This document shows, in pieces, positions 50,501 through 59,094 of a DNA stretch of 64,000 bases. The stretch comes from Poritiphilus sp965212595 (lineage in GTDB: Bacteria > Bacteroidota > Bacteroidia > Flavobacteriales > Flavobacteriaceae), in assembly GCA_965212595.1 (NCBI GenBank), contig CBDBVE010000009.1:310001-374000 (forward strand). The letters are read 5' to 3'. Below the pieces are notes generated by a model. That model was not told where the DNA came from. It did not search any database and was given only the letters and a program-made list of their open reading frames with translations. A program made the position numbers and the translations under genes. Position 1 is the stretch's first letter, and every line of letters starts with the position of its first letter.

Positions 50501-52160
50501 AACTATTTTAACCTCCTGGCAACGACTTCTCGGGCTTTTACAATTAGATAGAAGAGATATCGCTCAGGTCTTTTATTACGCCATCTTTGCAGGTCTGGTA
50601 AATTTGTCCTTACCCCTTGGTATTCAGGCAATTATCAATTTAATTCAGGGAGCACAAATAAGTACTTCATGGATCGTTCTGGTTATTCTGGTGACCATGG
50701 GTGTAGCTTTTGCAGGCCTTCTTCAGTTGATGCAGATCCGTATCATAGAAAACGTACAACAAAAGATATTTACACGTTCTTCCTTTGAGTTTGCTTACCG
50801 CTTTCCTAAAATAAAGATGAGTGAGCTTAGGAGTTATTACCCCCCTGAGCTTGCCAATAGGTTCTTCGATACACTTACGGTGCAAAAGTCACTTTCTAAA
50901 GTACTCATAGATTTTCCTGCGGCACTCCTGCAAATTGTATTCGGTCTCTTGTTGCTTTCTTTCTATCACCCCTTTTTCATTATTTACGGGATACTATTGC
51001 TGCTACTTATATACGTGGTATTTAAATATACCGGCCAGAAAGGACTAGATACCAGCCTGGATGAGTCCCAGAATAAGTATAAAGTTGCGCATTGGCTCCA
51101 GGAAGTGGCCAGATCTATTATAAGTTTCAAACTCTCGGGCAAGACCAATCACGCCCTGGCCAAGAACGATACCTTGGTTGCGGATTATCTGACCGCCAGG
51201 GAAAGCCACTTTAGAATTCTGGTGATCCAGTTCGTACAAATGATTGGCTTTAAGGTGCTTGTCACCGCAGGGTTGCTCATAATTGGAGGTATTTTGGTGC
51301 TGAGTCAGGAAATGAATATTGGACAATTCGTGGCGGCAGAGATCATTATCCTCCTTGTCATTAGCTCAGTAGAGAAGCTTATCCTTGGCCTGGAGACGTT
51401 CTATGATTTGCTTACTTCTTTAGAAAAATTGGGGCAGGTAGTAGATAAAGAACTGGAGCCACAGGAAGGAGAAAAGCCTTTTGGTGAAAACAAAAGCTTT
51501 ACAGTGCAATTAGAGCATGTGACTTATAAGATCCCCAATAAGTCCAAAAAAATAATTGACGACCTTTCTTTGACCATAACTCCAACCTGTACCATTTTGC
51601 TACAAGGCGAGGCAGGATCGGGAAAGACTACTTTATTACGACTTATCGCGGGAATTATTATACCTGATGAAGGCAGTATTTATGTGAATGATGTCTCACT
51701 TTTGGGAGTTAATCTCAATTATTACCGTTCTCATTTAGGGCAATCCCTTACAGAAGAATCTCCATTTGAGGGCACCTTATTTGACAATATTACATTTGGT
51801 GATGCCTCAATCCCTATGGAAGAAGTGTACTGGGCATTAGATAAAGTGGGGCTTACCAAGTTCGTAAAAGAACAACCACAGGGTTTAAGGACCGTACTTT
51901 ATCCGGAAGGGCAACAAATTCCACATACAATCACTAAAAAAATTGTTTTGGCCCGAAGCATTGTTCGTAAGCCCAAATTACTGATCCTAAAAGACCCTTT
52001 AGATCAATTTGGTTTAGAAGAGGCCCGAAACATCATGGATTTTCTAACTGCAGAGGAAAGCCCATGGGCGCTGGTAGTTGTTAGCGAAAATCCGCTTTGG
52101 AAGAAAAGTTGCGGAAGAGTAATTACCATGGCAAAAGGAAAAATAATCAAGGAAACTTAA
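50493..52160 (+). CDS. ABC transporter (permease-ATPase fusion) with a degenerate nucleotide-binding domain
   Basis: 555 residues: six-helix type I exporter membrane domain (about 20-300) and an NBD (about 335-555). Walker A is intact (GEAGSGKTT, 372-380) and the Q-loop glutamine is present (Q417). The LSGGQ signature is replaced by IPHTITKK (about 476-483), Walker B reads LLILKDP (K500 and D501 where Asp and Glu are expected), and the switch His is replaced by Glu (SEN, 531-533). The NBD may bind ATP but should hydrolyse poorly. No peptidase domain. First structural gene of a type I secretion-like operon. Confidence 0.88.
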   Translation: MAKTILTSWQRLLGLLQLDRRDIAQVFYYAIFAGLVNLSLPLGIQAIINLIQGAQISTSWIVLVILVTMGVAFAGLLQLMQIRIIENVQQKIFTRSSFEFAYRFPKIKMSELRSYYPPELANRFFDTLTVQKSLSKVLIDFPAALLQIVFGLLLLSFYHPFFIIYGILLLLLIYVVFKYTGQKGLDTSLDESQNKYKVAHWLQEVARSIISFKLSGKTNHALAKNDTLVADYLTARESHFRILVIQFVQMIGFKVLVTAGLLIIGGILVLSQEMNIGQFVAAEIIILLVISSVEKLILGLETFYDLLTSLEKLGQVVDKELEPQEGEKPFGENKSFTVQLEHVTYKIPNKSKKIIDDLSLTITPTCTILLQGEAGSGKTTLLRLIAGIIIPDEGSIYVNDVSLLGVNLNYYRSHLGQSLTEESPFEGTLFDNITFGDASIPMEEVYWALDKVGLTKFVKEQPQGLRTVLYPEGQQIPHTITKKIVLARSIVRKPKLLILKDPLDQFGLEEARNIMDFLTAEESPWALVVVSENPLWKKSCGRVITMAKGKIIKET

Positions 52161-52164
52161 AGAA

Positions 52165-53520
52165 ATGCTGAATATATCTCCCAATAGGTTAAATGAGAAA
52201 GTATCAATAGCACACTACAAATCGGCGCAAAAGGTCTTCCATAAAAGGCATTATAAGCATTTTAACCGCTTTCTATTTGTGTTCGCAATGCTTGGCTTGA
52301 TCATTCTATTTTTACCCTGGACTCAGACCATTTCTGGCAAGGGATATCTTACCACTCTTAAGCCAGATCAGCGACCGCAGACGATACAGTCGCCCATTCC
52401 TGGTAGAATTGAAAAATGGTATGTTCAGGAAGGCGATTTCGTAAAGAAAGGCGATACCATTCTGTATATTTCTGAGATTAAGAACGAGTACTTCGATCCA
52501 AGACTGGTAGAGCGGACAGGAAAGCAGATTAAGGCCAAAAATCTATCTGTAGGTTCCTATAAGGAGAAAGTTGGAGCTCTGAACACCCAGATTGGCGCGT
52601 TGAGTAGCGAACGAATGCTGAAATTACAGCAGGCGAGAAATAAATTGGTACAGGCCAAACTAAAGGTTCAAAGTGATAGTATTGACCTGGAAGCCGCCAA
52701 GACTAATATTTCTATCGCTGAAAGGCAATACGACCGCGTATTACAGCTTCAAAAGGAGGGCTTGAAGGCGGTAACAGATCTCGAAGAGAAACGCCTTAAA
52801 CTTCAGGAGGCACAAGCCAAATTGATCGCACAGGAAAACAAACTTCTCGCTGCCAAAAACGAAGTCATCAATGCGCGGGTTGAAATAAACCGGACTGGGG
52901 CAGAATACACTGATAAGATCTCAAAAGCTCAAAGTGACAAATACACGGCCCAATCCAATCAATTTGATGCCGAGGCGCAGGTAACAAAATTAGAAAACGA
53001 ATATACCAATTACGAGATGAGAAGCGATCTGTATTATATTCGCGCTCCTCAAAACGGCTACATCAACAAAGCTTTGCAATCAGGAATTGGAGAAACTTTC
53101 AAAGAAGGAGACCGTCTCGTAGGAATAATGCCCGCAAATTATGATCTGGCGGTTGAAACGTTTGTAGAGCCTCTAGACCTTCCATTATTGCATCTGGGTG
53201 AAAAAGTACGGATACAGTTCGACGGCTGGCCCGCCATTGTATTTAGTGGCTGGCCCAATTTATCTTATGGAACGTATGGAGGTGTCGTGGTTGCTATTGA
53301 GACATTTATCAGTGATAATGGTAAATATCGCATTTTACTGGCCCCAGACCCTGAAGAACAGGAATGGCCACAAGAAATAAGAGTAGGCTCGGGTGCAGAC
53401 ACCATCGCACTTCTTGAAGATGTACCTATTTGGTTTGAACTATGGAGACAGCTTAATGGTTTCCCCCCAAATTACTACCAACCTGATGCCGAAATGGCAT
53501 CTAAAACAGCCAGTAAATAA
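52165..53520 (+). CDS. HlyD-family periplasmic adaptor (membrane fusion protein)
   Basis: 451 residues with one N-terminal membrane helix (about 38-56), a first lipoyl half (SPIPGRIEKWYVQEGDFVKKG), a long coiled coil (about 120-290, heptads of Lys/Glu/Ala), the second lipoyl half (YYIRAPQNGYINKAL) and a beta-barrel domain. It links the ABC inner-membrane component to the TolC-like protein encoded just downstream. 4 bp after the ABC gene. Confidence 0.93.
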   Translation: MLNISPNRLNEKVSIAHYKSAQKVFHKRHYKHFNRFLFVFAMLGLIILFLPWTQTISGKGYLTTLKPDQRPQTIQSPIPGRIEKWYVQEGDFVKKGDTILYISEIKNEYFDPRLVERTGKQIKAKNLSVGSYKEKVGALNTQIGALSSERMLKLQQARNKLVQAKLKVQSDSIDLEAAKTNISIAERQYDRVLQLQKEGLKAVTDLEEKRLKLQEAQAKLIAQENKLLAAKNEVINARVEINRTGAEYTDKISKAQSDKYTAQSNQFDAEAQVTKLENEYTNYEMRSDLYYIRAPQNGYINKALQSGIGETFKEGDRLVGIMPANYDLAVETFVEPLDLPLLHLGEKVRIQFDGWPAIVFSGWPNLSYGTYGGVVVAIETFISDNGKYRILLAPDPEEQEWPQEIRVGSGADTIALLEDVPIWFELWRQLNGFPPNYYQPDAEMASKTASK

Positions 53521-53521
53521 G

Positions 53522-54895
53522 ATGATCCGTTTAGGTACAGCAGTTCTGTTTATGCTTTTCGCATTAGCAAATCTAAGTGCGCAGGATACCCTGGTTCTGA
53601 GTTTTAAGGAATACCTGGGTTATGTTAAAAAATATCATCCTGTGGCCAGGCAGGCAGAGCTTCAAATAAACATAGGAGAGGCCAATTTGATGCGTTCAAG
53701 AGGAGGATTCGACCCTAAACTTGAATTGGATTATGACCGCAAGAAATTTAAGGGGACAGCATACTACGACCGGCTTAATGCGACCTTTAAAATTCCTACC
53801 TGGTATGGGATCGAGTTAAAGGCCAATTTTGAACAAAATGAGGGCGAATTTACAAATCCGGATGAATTCTTACCTGAAGATGGGCTCTACAGCGCCGGAA
53901 TTTCATTTTCTGTAGGACGTGGTCTCTGGATCAATGAACGGATGGCCACTTTGCGAAAAGCCAAGTACTTTAGAAATCAAACCGAGGCAGATCGCGATAT
54001 CCTGGTAAATGAAATTTTGTACGACGCTGCCCTGGCCTACTTTGACTGGCTTCAGGCATACAAAAACAGCCTTCTTTTTAAAGGGTTTTTAGAAAACGCC
54101 GGCACCCGTTTTGAGGGGATAAAACGAAGTGCACTAAGCGGAGATATTGCCGCTATAGATACGGTGGAGGCTAAAATTGCCTTTCAAAACAGGGCCTTGA
54201 GCCTGGAGCAAGCTAAGGTTAGCCTGGTGAACAAAAGCTTAGAGCTTTCAAATTTCTTATGGATTGGAGACAATATTCCCTTAGAACTACAAGCCAATGT
54301 TATCCCGGATATGAATCCGGAGGCCGATATTGATACCACACTTGAGGTACCCCAAAGCTCTACTCCGTCATTTGATCTTATATCTCACCCAAAGCTAAGA
54401 TCCCTTGAGTATAAACTTCAAGGTTTAGAGGTTGACCGGAGACTAAAGGCTAATAAACTGCTGCCTCAAATTGATTTGGAATACAACTTCCTGACAGAAA
54501 CTCCAGAATTGATTAACTCATTTGAAACTCAGGAATATAAGGGAGGCCTTACCTTCAGCTTTCCTTTATTGCTTCGTAAAGAAAGAGGGGACCTGAAACT
54601 GGCAAAATTCAAAGTGCGAGACATACAACTAGAATATGACATTGCTCAACTGGAAATACAAAACAGCTTGCTTGCTATATATCAGGAGCTGGAATCTTTT
54701 GAGAATCAAAATGCCTTGATCGCTAACATTGTACAAAACTACAACAAACTGCTAAGCGCGGAAGAACGCAAATTCAGTTTCGGGGAAAGTTCATTATTCT
54801 TGATCAATACGAGGGAACGTCAATTAATAGATTCCGAATTAAAGCAGAACGAAGTAGAAAAACAAATATTTTACTGCCAAAGCCAAACTCTTTAA
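53522..54895 (+). CDS. TolC-family outer-membrane efflux protein
   Basis: From the ATG at 53522 the protein has signal peptide MIRLGTAVLFMLFALANLSAQ and is 457 residues long. The frame is open upstream into the HlyD gene, but that part is its shadow. Two OEP repeats: VARQAELQINIGEANLMRSRGG and, later, QIDLEYNFLTETPE; long helices with KAKYFRNQTEADRD and LEIQNSLLAIYQELE. Third component of the tripartite exporter; its ATG overlaps the end of HlyD by one base. Confidence 0.92.
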   Translation: MIRLGTAVLFMLFALANLSAQDTLVLSFKEYLGYVKKYHPVARQAELQINIGEANLMRSRGGFDPKLELDYDRKKFKGTAYYDRLNATFKIPTWYGIELKANFEQNEGEFTNPDEFLPEDGLYSAGISFSVGRGLWINERMATLRKAKYFRNQTEADRDILVNEILYDAALAYFDWLQAYKNSLLFKGFLENAGTRFEGIKRSALSGDIAAIDTVEAKIAFQNRALSLEQAKVSLVNKSLELSNFLWIGDNIPLELQANVIPDMNPEADIDTTLEVPQSSTPSFDLISHPKLRSLEYKLQGLEVDRRLKANKLLPQIDLEYNFLTETPELINSFETQEYKGGLTFSFPLLLRKERGDLKLAKFKVRDIQLEYDIAQLEIQNSLLAIYQELESFENQNALIANIVQNYNKLLSAEERKFSFGESSLFLINTRERQLIDSELKQNEVEKQIFYCQSQTL

Positions 54896-54961
54896 GAGGA
54901 TGGCTATTAATCCGGCTGGTCTTTAAGAAACATACGGAGCAAAGAACAAAACACAAAGAGG

Positions 54962-55822
54962 ATGACTAAAAAGAACATTACAGTTTGGATTAAGGACACT
55001 TTTTTTATTGTATCAGGAATTTTCGCAGCTGCCTTTGGGCTGGAGAGTTTTTTACTTCCCAATCGTTTTATTGATGGTGGCGCAACAGGAATTTCTTTGT
55101 TAATTACCGAAACCAGTACGCTACCACTCTGGCTACTCATTATTGTAGTTAACCTGCCTTTTTTGGTCCTTGGATACCGGGTAATTGGCAAAAACTTTGC
55201 GCTTAAAGCCAGTCTGGCAATCCTGGGGCTGGGATTGGTCCTGGCTGGCCTGGATTTCCCTGAAGTGACAGAGGACAGATTGTTGGTCGCAGTCTTCGGC
55301 GGATTTTTTCTAGGAGCAGGCATAGGGCTTTCCATAAGAGGGGGAGGAGTGTTGGATGGGACCGAAGTGCTCGCTATTTTTTTAAGTCGAAAACTCGGAA
55401 CCAAAATTGGCGATATCATCATCATTATCAATGTGATTATTTTTCTCGCCGCCGCTTATCTCCTGTCTATTGAAGCAGCTTTGTATTCTATGCTTACTTA
55501 TCTGGCCGCTTCAAGGACGCTCGACTTTGTTGTTGATGGGATTGAGGAATATACAGGGGTGACTATCATTTCTGAATTCAGCGAGGAAATTCGATTAATG
55601 ATTACTGAAAAGCTGGGCCGGGGGCTAACCATCTATAGGGCCAGGGGTGGATATGGAAAGAATGGAACACATAACGAGTACGATGTTATTTACACCGTAG
55701 TAACACGTTTGGAGATTAGCAAGCTAAATAAGGAAATTGCCAAGATAGATCCAAAAGCTTTTGTTGTGATGAACAGTATAAACGATACCAAAGGTGGCAT
55801 GGTAAAAAAACGGGCATTGTAA
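54962..55822 (+). CDS. YitT-family membrane protein (DUF161/DUF2179)
   Basis: 286 residues: five to six membrane helices (about 12-190; FGLESFLLPNRFIDGGATGISLL and GGFFLGAGIGLSIRGGGVLDGTEV are typical) and a C-terminal DUF2179 domain (GRGLTIYRARGGYGKNGT). Function unknown. Own unit downstream of the exporter. Confidence 0.9.
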   Translation: MTKKNITVWIKDTFFIVSGIFAAAFGLESFLLPNRFIDGGATGISLLITETSTLPLWLLIIVVNLPFLVLGYRVIGKNFALKASLAILGLGLVLAGLDFPEVTEDRLLVAVFGGFFLGAGIGLSIRGGGVLDGTEVLAIFLSRKLGTKIGDIIIIINVIIFLAAAYLLSIEAALYSMLTYLAASRTLDFVVDGIEEYTGVTIISEFSEEIRLMITEKLGRGLTIYRARGGYGKNGTHNEYDVIYTVVTRLEISKLNKEIAKIDPKAFVVMNSINDTKGGMVKKRAL

Positions 55823-55886
55823 GTTTTTAGCATTAGAATAGACAAAAGGAAATCTAGTAGAATACGTATTTTAAGCGAAATTAAAA

Positions 55887-56522
55887 ATGTCAGGAACCAA
55901 CGCCAAAACAGTGGAAAAGTCGACCAGAGAACTTTTGGAGCAAAGCCTTCCAAAGGCAATAGACTATGAGGACTACAAAAAGCTCGTAGCGCAATTGGCG
56001 AGTGAAGGTCGCACAACAGGGCCCGAACAAAAAGAATCCCTGATCAACTATACCCAGCTTAACGACCGGCGCATGAAGCGCTGGGATAAGACCTTTAAGA
56101 TTCCGGAAAACACAAAGTCGTTCATACAAAAATTTCCTAAAAAAGTAATTTGGTTGGTACTTACAGAGAGTTGGTGCGGGGATGCGGCTCCAACGATGCC
56201 CGTTATGGACAAAATAGCCGAATTAAACCCCAATATTTCCCTTAGAGTATTGTTACGCGATGAACATACTGAGCTTATGGAACGCTTCCTGACCAATAAT
56301 GCGAAGTCTATCCCTAAGCTGATTGCGCTTGATGAAGCTACTTTAGAGGTTCTTGGAGAATGGGGACCACGCCCCAGCACCGCTACTAAAATGGCATCAG
56401 ATTATAAAGAAGTCCATGGCATTTTGAGTCCGCAATTCAAGCAAGACCTTCAAATTTGGTATAATAAAGATAAAGGTAAAAATACGCTAGAAGATCTTCT
56501 GGGTCTACTTGCTTTGAAATAG
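55887..56522 (+). CDS. Thioredoxin-family protein with a single-cysteine WCGDA motif
   Basis: 211 residues. The active-site region is ESWCGDAAPTMPVMDKIA, so the second Cys of CxxC is Ala; the cis-Pro block is KSIPKLIALD. Fits the thioredoxin-like bacillithiol-type monothiol proteins in shape, but no disulfide reductase activity is expected. Its 3' end overlaps the convergent TonB-like gene by 18 bp. Confidence 0.85.
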   Translation: MSGTNAKTVEKSTRELLEQSLPKAIDYEDYKKLVAQLASEGRTTGPEQKESLINYTQLNDRRMKRWDKTFKIPENTKSFIQKFPKKVIWLVLTESWCGDAAPTMPVMDKIAELNPNISLRVLLRDEHTELMERFLTNNAKSIPKLIALDEATLEVLGEWGPRPSTATKMASDYKEVHGILSPQFKQDLQIWYNKDKGKNTLEDLLGLLALK

Positions 56523-57098
56523 ATATGTGATGGTGCCTTTCTGCGAGGCCCGCGAAGATGAGCTAAATTTGGCTCTTAGGGCATACTTTATGGCATTGTC
56601 AACCAGGCAGCCATTGTTAGTCCCCGAACTTTTATCGTTGAAATCTGCTTCAACCACATTCCCATTGGCATCGACCTTAATATTGACCACAACCTTACCT
56701 CCTTCGATACAGGTATAAATTGGCGGGGGTAAACGATAGTTGTTTCTATCGATAAGAGAAAAAGATACCGAAGTCCTCCTATCTGCAAGATTCTGGGTAA
56801 ATTCCTGCTTTTCGGCCTCTTTCTCACCAAGTTTCTGCTTTTGCTCCTCGCGTTTTCTTGCTAATTCTCTAAGATGGGCTTCATAAGCAGGGTCGGCCTC
56901 AGAAAAGTCATTCTCATCTGGTTCAAGGCCTTTTTCTTCCATCAATTCCTCTAGTGTTTTGAGGGGCTCCGGAGCTCCTAATGAAGGTTTTGCAGTTTCA
57001 TTATATGCCATATGGCTTTTAATGGGGTCTGCCTTCTGCAACTCTTCCAGTTTTTTCTCCTCTTCGGCAAGCAATTCCTCCAGGTCTTCATCTGCCAA
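56505..57098 (-). CDS. TonB-like energy transducer, main part (frame broken near its start)
   Basis: 197 residues, starting from a TTG that is probably not the true start. Acidic coiled coil (DLEELLAEEEKKLEELQK and more Glu/Lys stretches), then a TonB C-terminal domain: GGKVVVNIKVDANGNVVEADFN and NAIKYALRAKFSSSS. The membrane anchor expected of such proteins is found in a different frame just upstream (57088-57225); removal of one T in the run at 57097-57100 joins the two. So this is one gene with a frameshift, either real or an assembly error. Confidence 0.72.
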   Translation of the reverse strand: MADEDLEELLAEEEKKLEELQKADPIKSHMAYNETAKPSLGAPEPLKTLEELMEEKGLEPDENDFSEADPAYEAHLRELARKREEQKQKLGEKEAEKQEFTQNLADRRTSVSFSLIDRNNYRLPPPIYTCIEGGKVVVNIKVDANGNVVEADFNDKSSGTNNGCLVDNAIKYALRAKFSSSSRASQKGTITYLFQSK

Positions 57099-57225
57099 AA
57101 CTCATCTCAATGACATACTCTTCCTGCTTCTCTGCACCCAAATGGAGATTATACATGAGTAAAACCAAAATGGACAGGGAAAAGAGCGTAATTAAGAAAG
57201 AAAGTTGACTTCTGTTCAGATCCAT
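57088..57225 (-). CDS. N-terminal fragment of the TonB-like transducer
   Basis: 45-codon frame: MDLNRSQLSFLITLFSLSIL, a membrane helix to about residue 30, then GAEKQEEYVIEMS. The start MDLNRSQ is the usual N-terminus of this flavobacterial family. The frame stops at TGA soon after the TTTT run, where a +1 shift would continue into the gene body at 56505-57098. Annotate with it as one frame-shifted gene. Confidence 0.75.
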   Translation of the reverse strand: MDLNRSQLSFLITLFSLSILVLLMYNLHLGAEKQEEYVIEMSFGR

Positions 57226-57363
57226 ACTGCTATAACCTTGTTTTCGTAAAAATATTTTAAAAATTCGTTAAGTGGGGAAGGGCAAATCTTACAAAATCAA
57301 GAGTTTGTGCGATTTTTTGCCAATTCTTCCGCAAAAACTTTAGGGGCTAGCCCATTATTTACG

Positions 57364-58005
57364 TTATAACCCCCTATTTTGGTTCTTCTTAGTGCCGATA
57401 AATGTGCCCCCGGAAGCCAGTATTTTTCCAAAATCATTTGCTAGAGTTCTGATATAAGTTCCCTTGCTGCAAACTACTCTGAATGTCACATTGGGCATAT
57501 CAATGTCTAAAATCTCAAACTCCCTTATTTCCACTGTTCGTGATTTTATGCTCACTTCCTTCCCTTCCCGGGCATATTCGTAAAGTCTTTTACCATCTTT
57601 TTTTAAGGCCGAAAAAACCGGTGGCGTTTGGGTGATCATTCCGGTCAATTTCCTGGCTGCTTCGTAAATAGACGCCTCAGTGATTTGATCTATAGCGAAC
57701 TGCTGATCAATTTCGGTTTCAAGATCGTAAGATGGTGTGGTGGCACCGAGAGTTATGCATCCGGTGTATTCTTTTTCCAAACCCTGAAACTCTTGAATCT
57801 TTTTAGTGAATTTTCCCGTGCAAACCAGTAACAAGCCTGTAGCCAGTGGATCTAAAGTGCCCGCATGCCCTACCTTGATTTTTTTGAGATCGAAAGTCCT
57901 TTTTAAAGCCCATTTGATAGCATTTACCGCTTGAAATGAAGACCACCCCAACGGTTTATCAACTAAGACGAGCTGCCCTGCCAAAAAATCCTCTTTGCTT
58001 TTCAT
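57364..58005 (-). CDS. truB: tRNA pseudouridine(55) synthase, C-terminus altered by an apparent frameshift
   Basis: Forms pseudouridine 55 in tRNA. Catalytic Asp in HAGTLDPLATGLL; KLTGMITQTPPVFSALKKDGKRLYEYAR and SKGTYIRTLANDFGK are family blocks. 213 residues; the last 14 (from the GGG run) do not resemble TruB. In another frame after a run of five G on the coding strand (57407-57411 on plus) come AHLSALRRTKIGGYNVNNG, which is the usual TruB end. Deleting one G would restore a protein ending at 57297. Confidence 0.92.
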   Translation of the reverse strand: MKSKEDFLAGQLVLVDKPLGWSSFQAVNAIKWALKRTFDLKKIKVGHAGTLDPLATGLLLVCTGKFTKKIQEFQGLEKEYTGCITLGATTPSYDLETEIDQQFAIDQITEASIYEAARKLTGMITQTPPVFSALKKDGKRLYEYAREGKEVSIKSRTVEIREFEILDIDMPNVTFRVVCSKGTYIRTLANDFGKILASGGTFIGTKKNQNRGL

Positions 58006-58023
58006 GGAATTCCATGCTTAAGA

Positions 58024-58818
58024 TTATCCCCAAAAACTATATCCGATGGCAATACCCCCGACAATAAGACAGTAGATAGCAAAATAACTAAGCTTACTTT
58101 TTCTAACCAGTTGTATCATCCAGGTACAGGCAAATAGTCCCGCAATAAAGGCTGCCAAAAACCCTACGCCCATTGCCATGGCCTGTTCACCGTGAAAACT
58201 AAGTTCTCCTCCAAGTATATCCTTTCCCATTTTTCCAAATATTAGTGGAACAACCATGAGGAAAGAAAAGCGTGCAGCCCTGGTTTTGTCAATCCCCAGT
58301 AGTACAGAAGTTGAGATCGTGGCCCCACTTCTGGAAATGCCTGGTAATACTGCTATAGCTTGAGAAATGCCGATGACGAAGGCTTTTCCGAATGAAACTT
58401 TTTTGTCTGTGTCTTTTGCCTTATCCGCCAGATAGAGAAGCACCGCCGTGATTAAAAGCATAAAACCTACGAATCTAATATTGCCCCCGAAAAAAGATTC
58501 TAATTCCTCTTCAAAAAAAAGTCCGACAAATGCTGCCGGGATCATTGAAACAATAATTTTTAAGGAGAATTTGGTTTCCTCATTCCATTTAAACTGGAAA
58601 AGACCTTTGAAGATCTCAATTACTTCCTTTCTAAATACAACTAAGGTACTCAGGGCGGTTGCAAAATGCAGAACAACGGTAAACAACAAACTTTCTTCCG
58701 GGATAGAATTATCGCCAAGTATCGCCTTCCCAAGCTCTAGATGTCCGCTGGAAGAAACTGGCAAAAACTCGGTTAATCCCTGAAGAATACCGAGAATAAT
58801 GGCATCTATAATTTCCAA
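58024..58818 (-). CDS. uppP: Undecaprenyl-diphosphatase UppP (BacA)
   Basis: Recycles undecaprenyl pyrophosphate for peptidoglycan synthesis. 264 residues, about eight membrane helices. Signature: GILQGLTEFLPVSSSGHLEL with the Glu and His of the active site, and LPGISRSGATISTSVLLG. Operon truB-uppP-DUF3098-ftsX on the minus strand, a standard flavobacterial arrangement. One base separates it from DUF3098, 18 bp from truB. Confidence 0.96.
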   Translation of the reverse strand: MEIIDAIILGILQGLTEFLPVSSSGHLELGKAILGDNSIPEESLLFTVVLHFATALSTLVVFRKEVIEIFKGLFQFKWNEETKFSLKIIVSMIPAAFVGLFFEEELESFFGGNIRFVGFMLLITAVLLYLADKAKDTDKKVSFGKAFVIGISQAIAVLPGISRSGATISTSVLLGIDKTRAARFSFLMVVPLIFGKMGKDILGGELSFHGEQAMAMGVGFLAAFIAGLFACTWMIQLVRKSKLSYFAIYCLIVGGIAIGYSFWG

Positions 58819-59085
58819 TTAGCTCTTCTTGTGCGGATTCAACAAAATGGCATAGACTTCAATACCCAATCCTATAAGCACCAGAGTGGGTGCAAGGCGT
58901 ATTCGTCTAAAACTGTAGATATCAGGATTAAATACGTTGGGATCGTCACTCCCTCCGCCACTCATTAAAATGAAGCCCAGCGCTATAAAAGCCAGGCCTA
59001 TAAACATAAAGAGATAGTTCTTTTTTTGAAAAATGAATTCAGCCTTTGGCTTCTGTTCCTGAAGATTCTTCTGCTTTTGTTTCAT
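58819..59085 (-). CDS. DUF3098 membrane protein
   Basis: 88 residues, two membrane helices (about 25-43 and 66-82), with KKNYLFMFIGLAFIALGFILM and SGGGSDDPNVFNPDIYSF between them. Always adjacent to ftsX in this group. Function unknown. 0-10 bp from both neighbours, so part of the same operon. Confidence 0.88.
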   Translation of the reverse strand: MKQKQKNLQEQKPKAEFIFQKKNYLFMFIGLAFIALGFILMSGGGSDDPNVFNPDIYSFRRIRLAPTLVLIGLGIEVYAILLNPHKKS

Positions 59086-59094
59086 TTCGCAAAG

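Noticed and set aside
54907..55431. Long minus-strand frame (174 aa) opposite the YitT gene
   Set aside because: Low-complexity Ser/Pro/Lys composition and full overlap with a well-recognised membrane protein; a shadow.
57226..57363. Possible small gene between truB and the TonB-like transducer
   Set aside because: The open stretch is the restored C-terminus of TruB in another frame.
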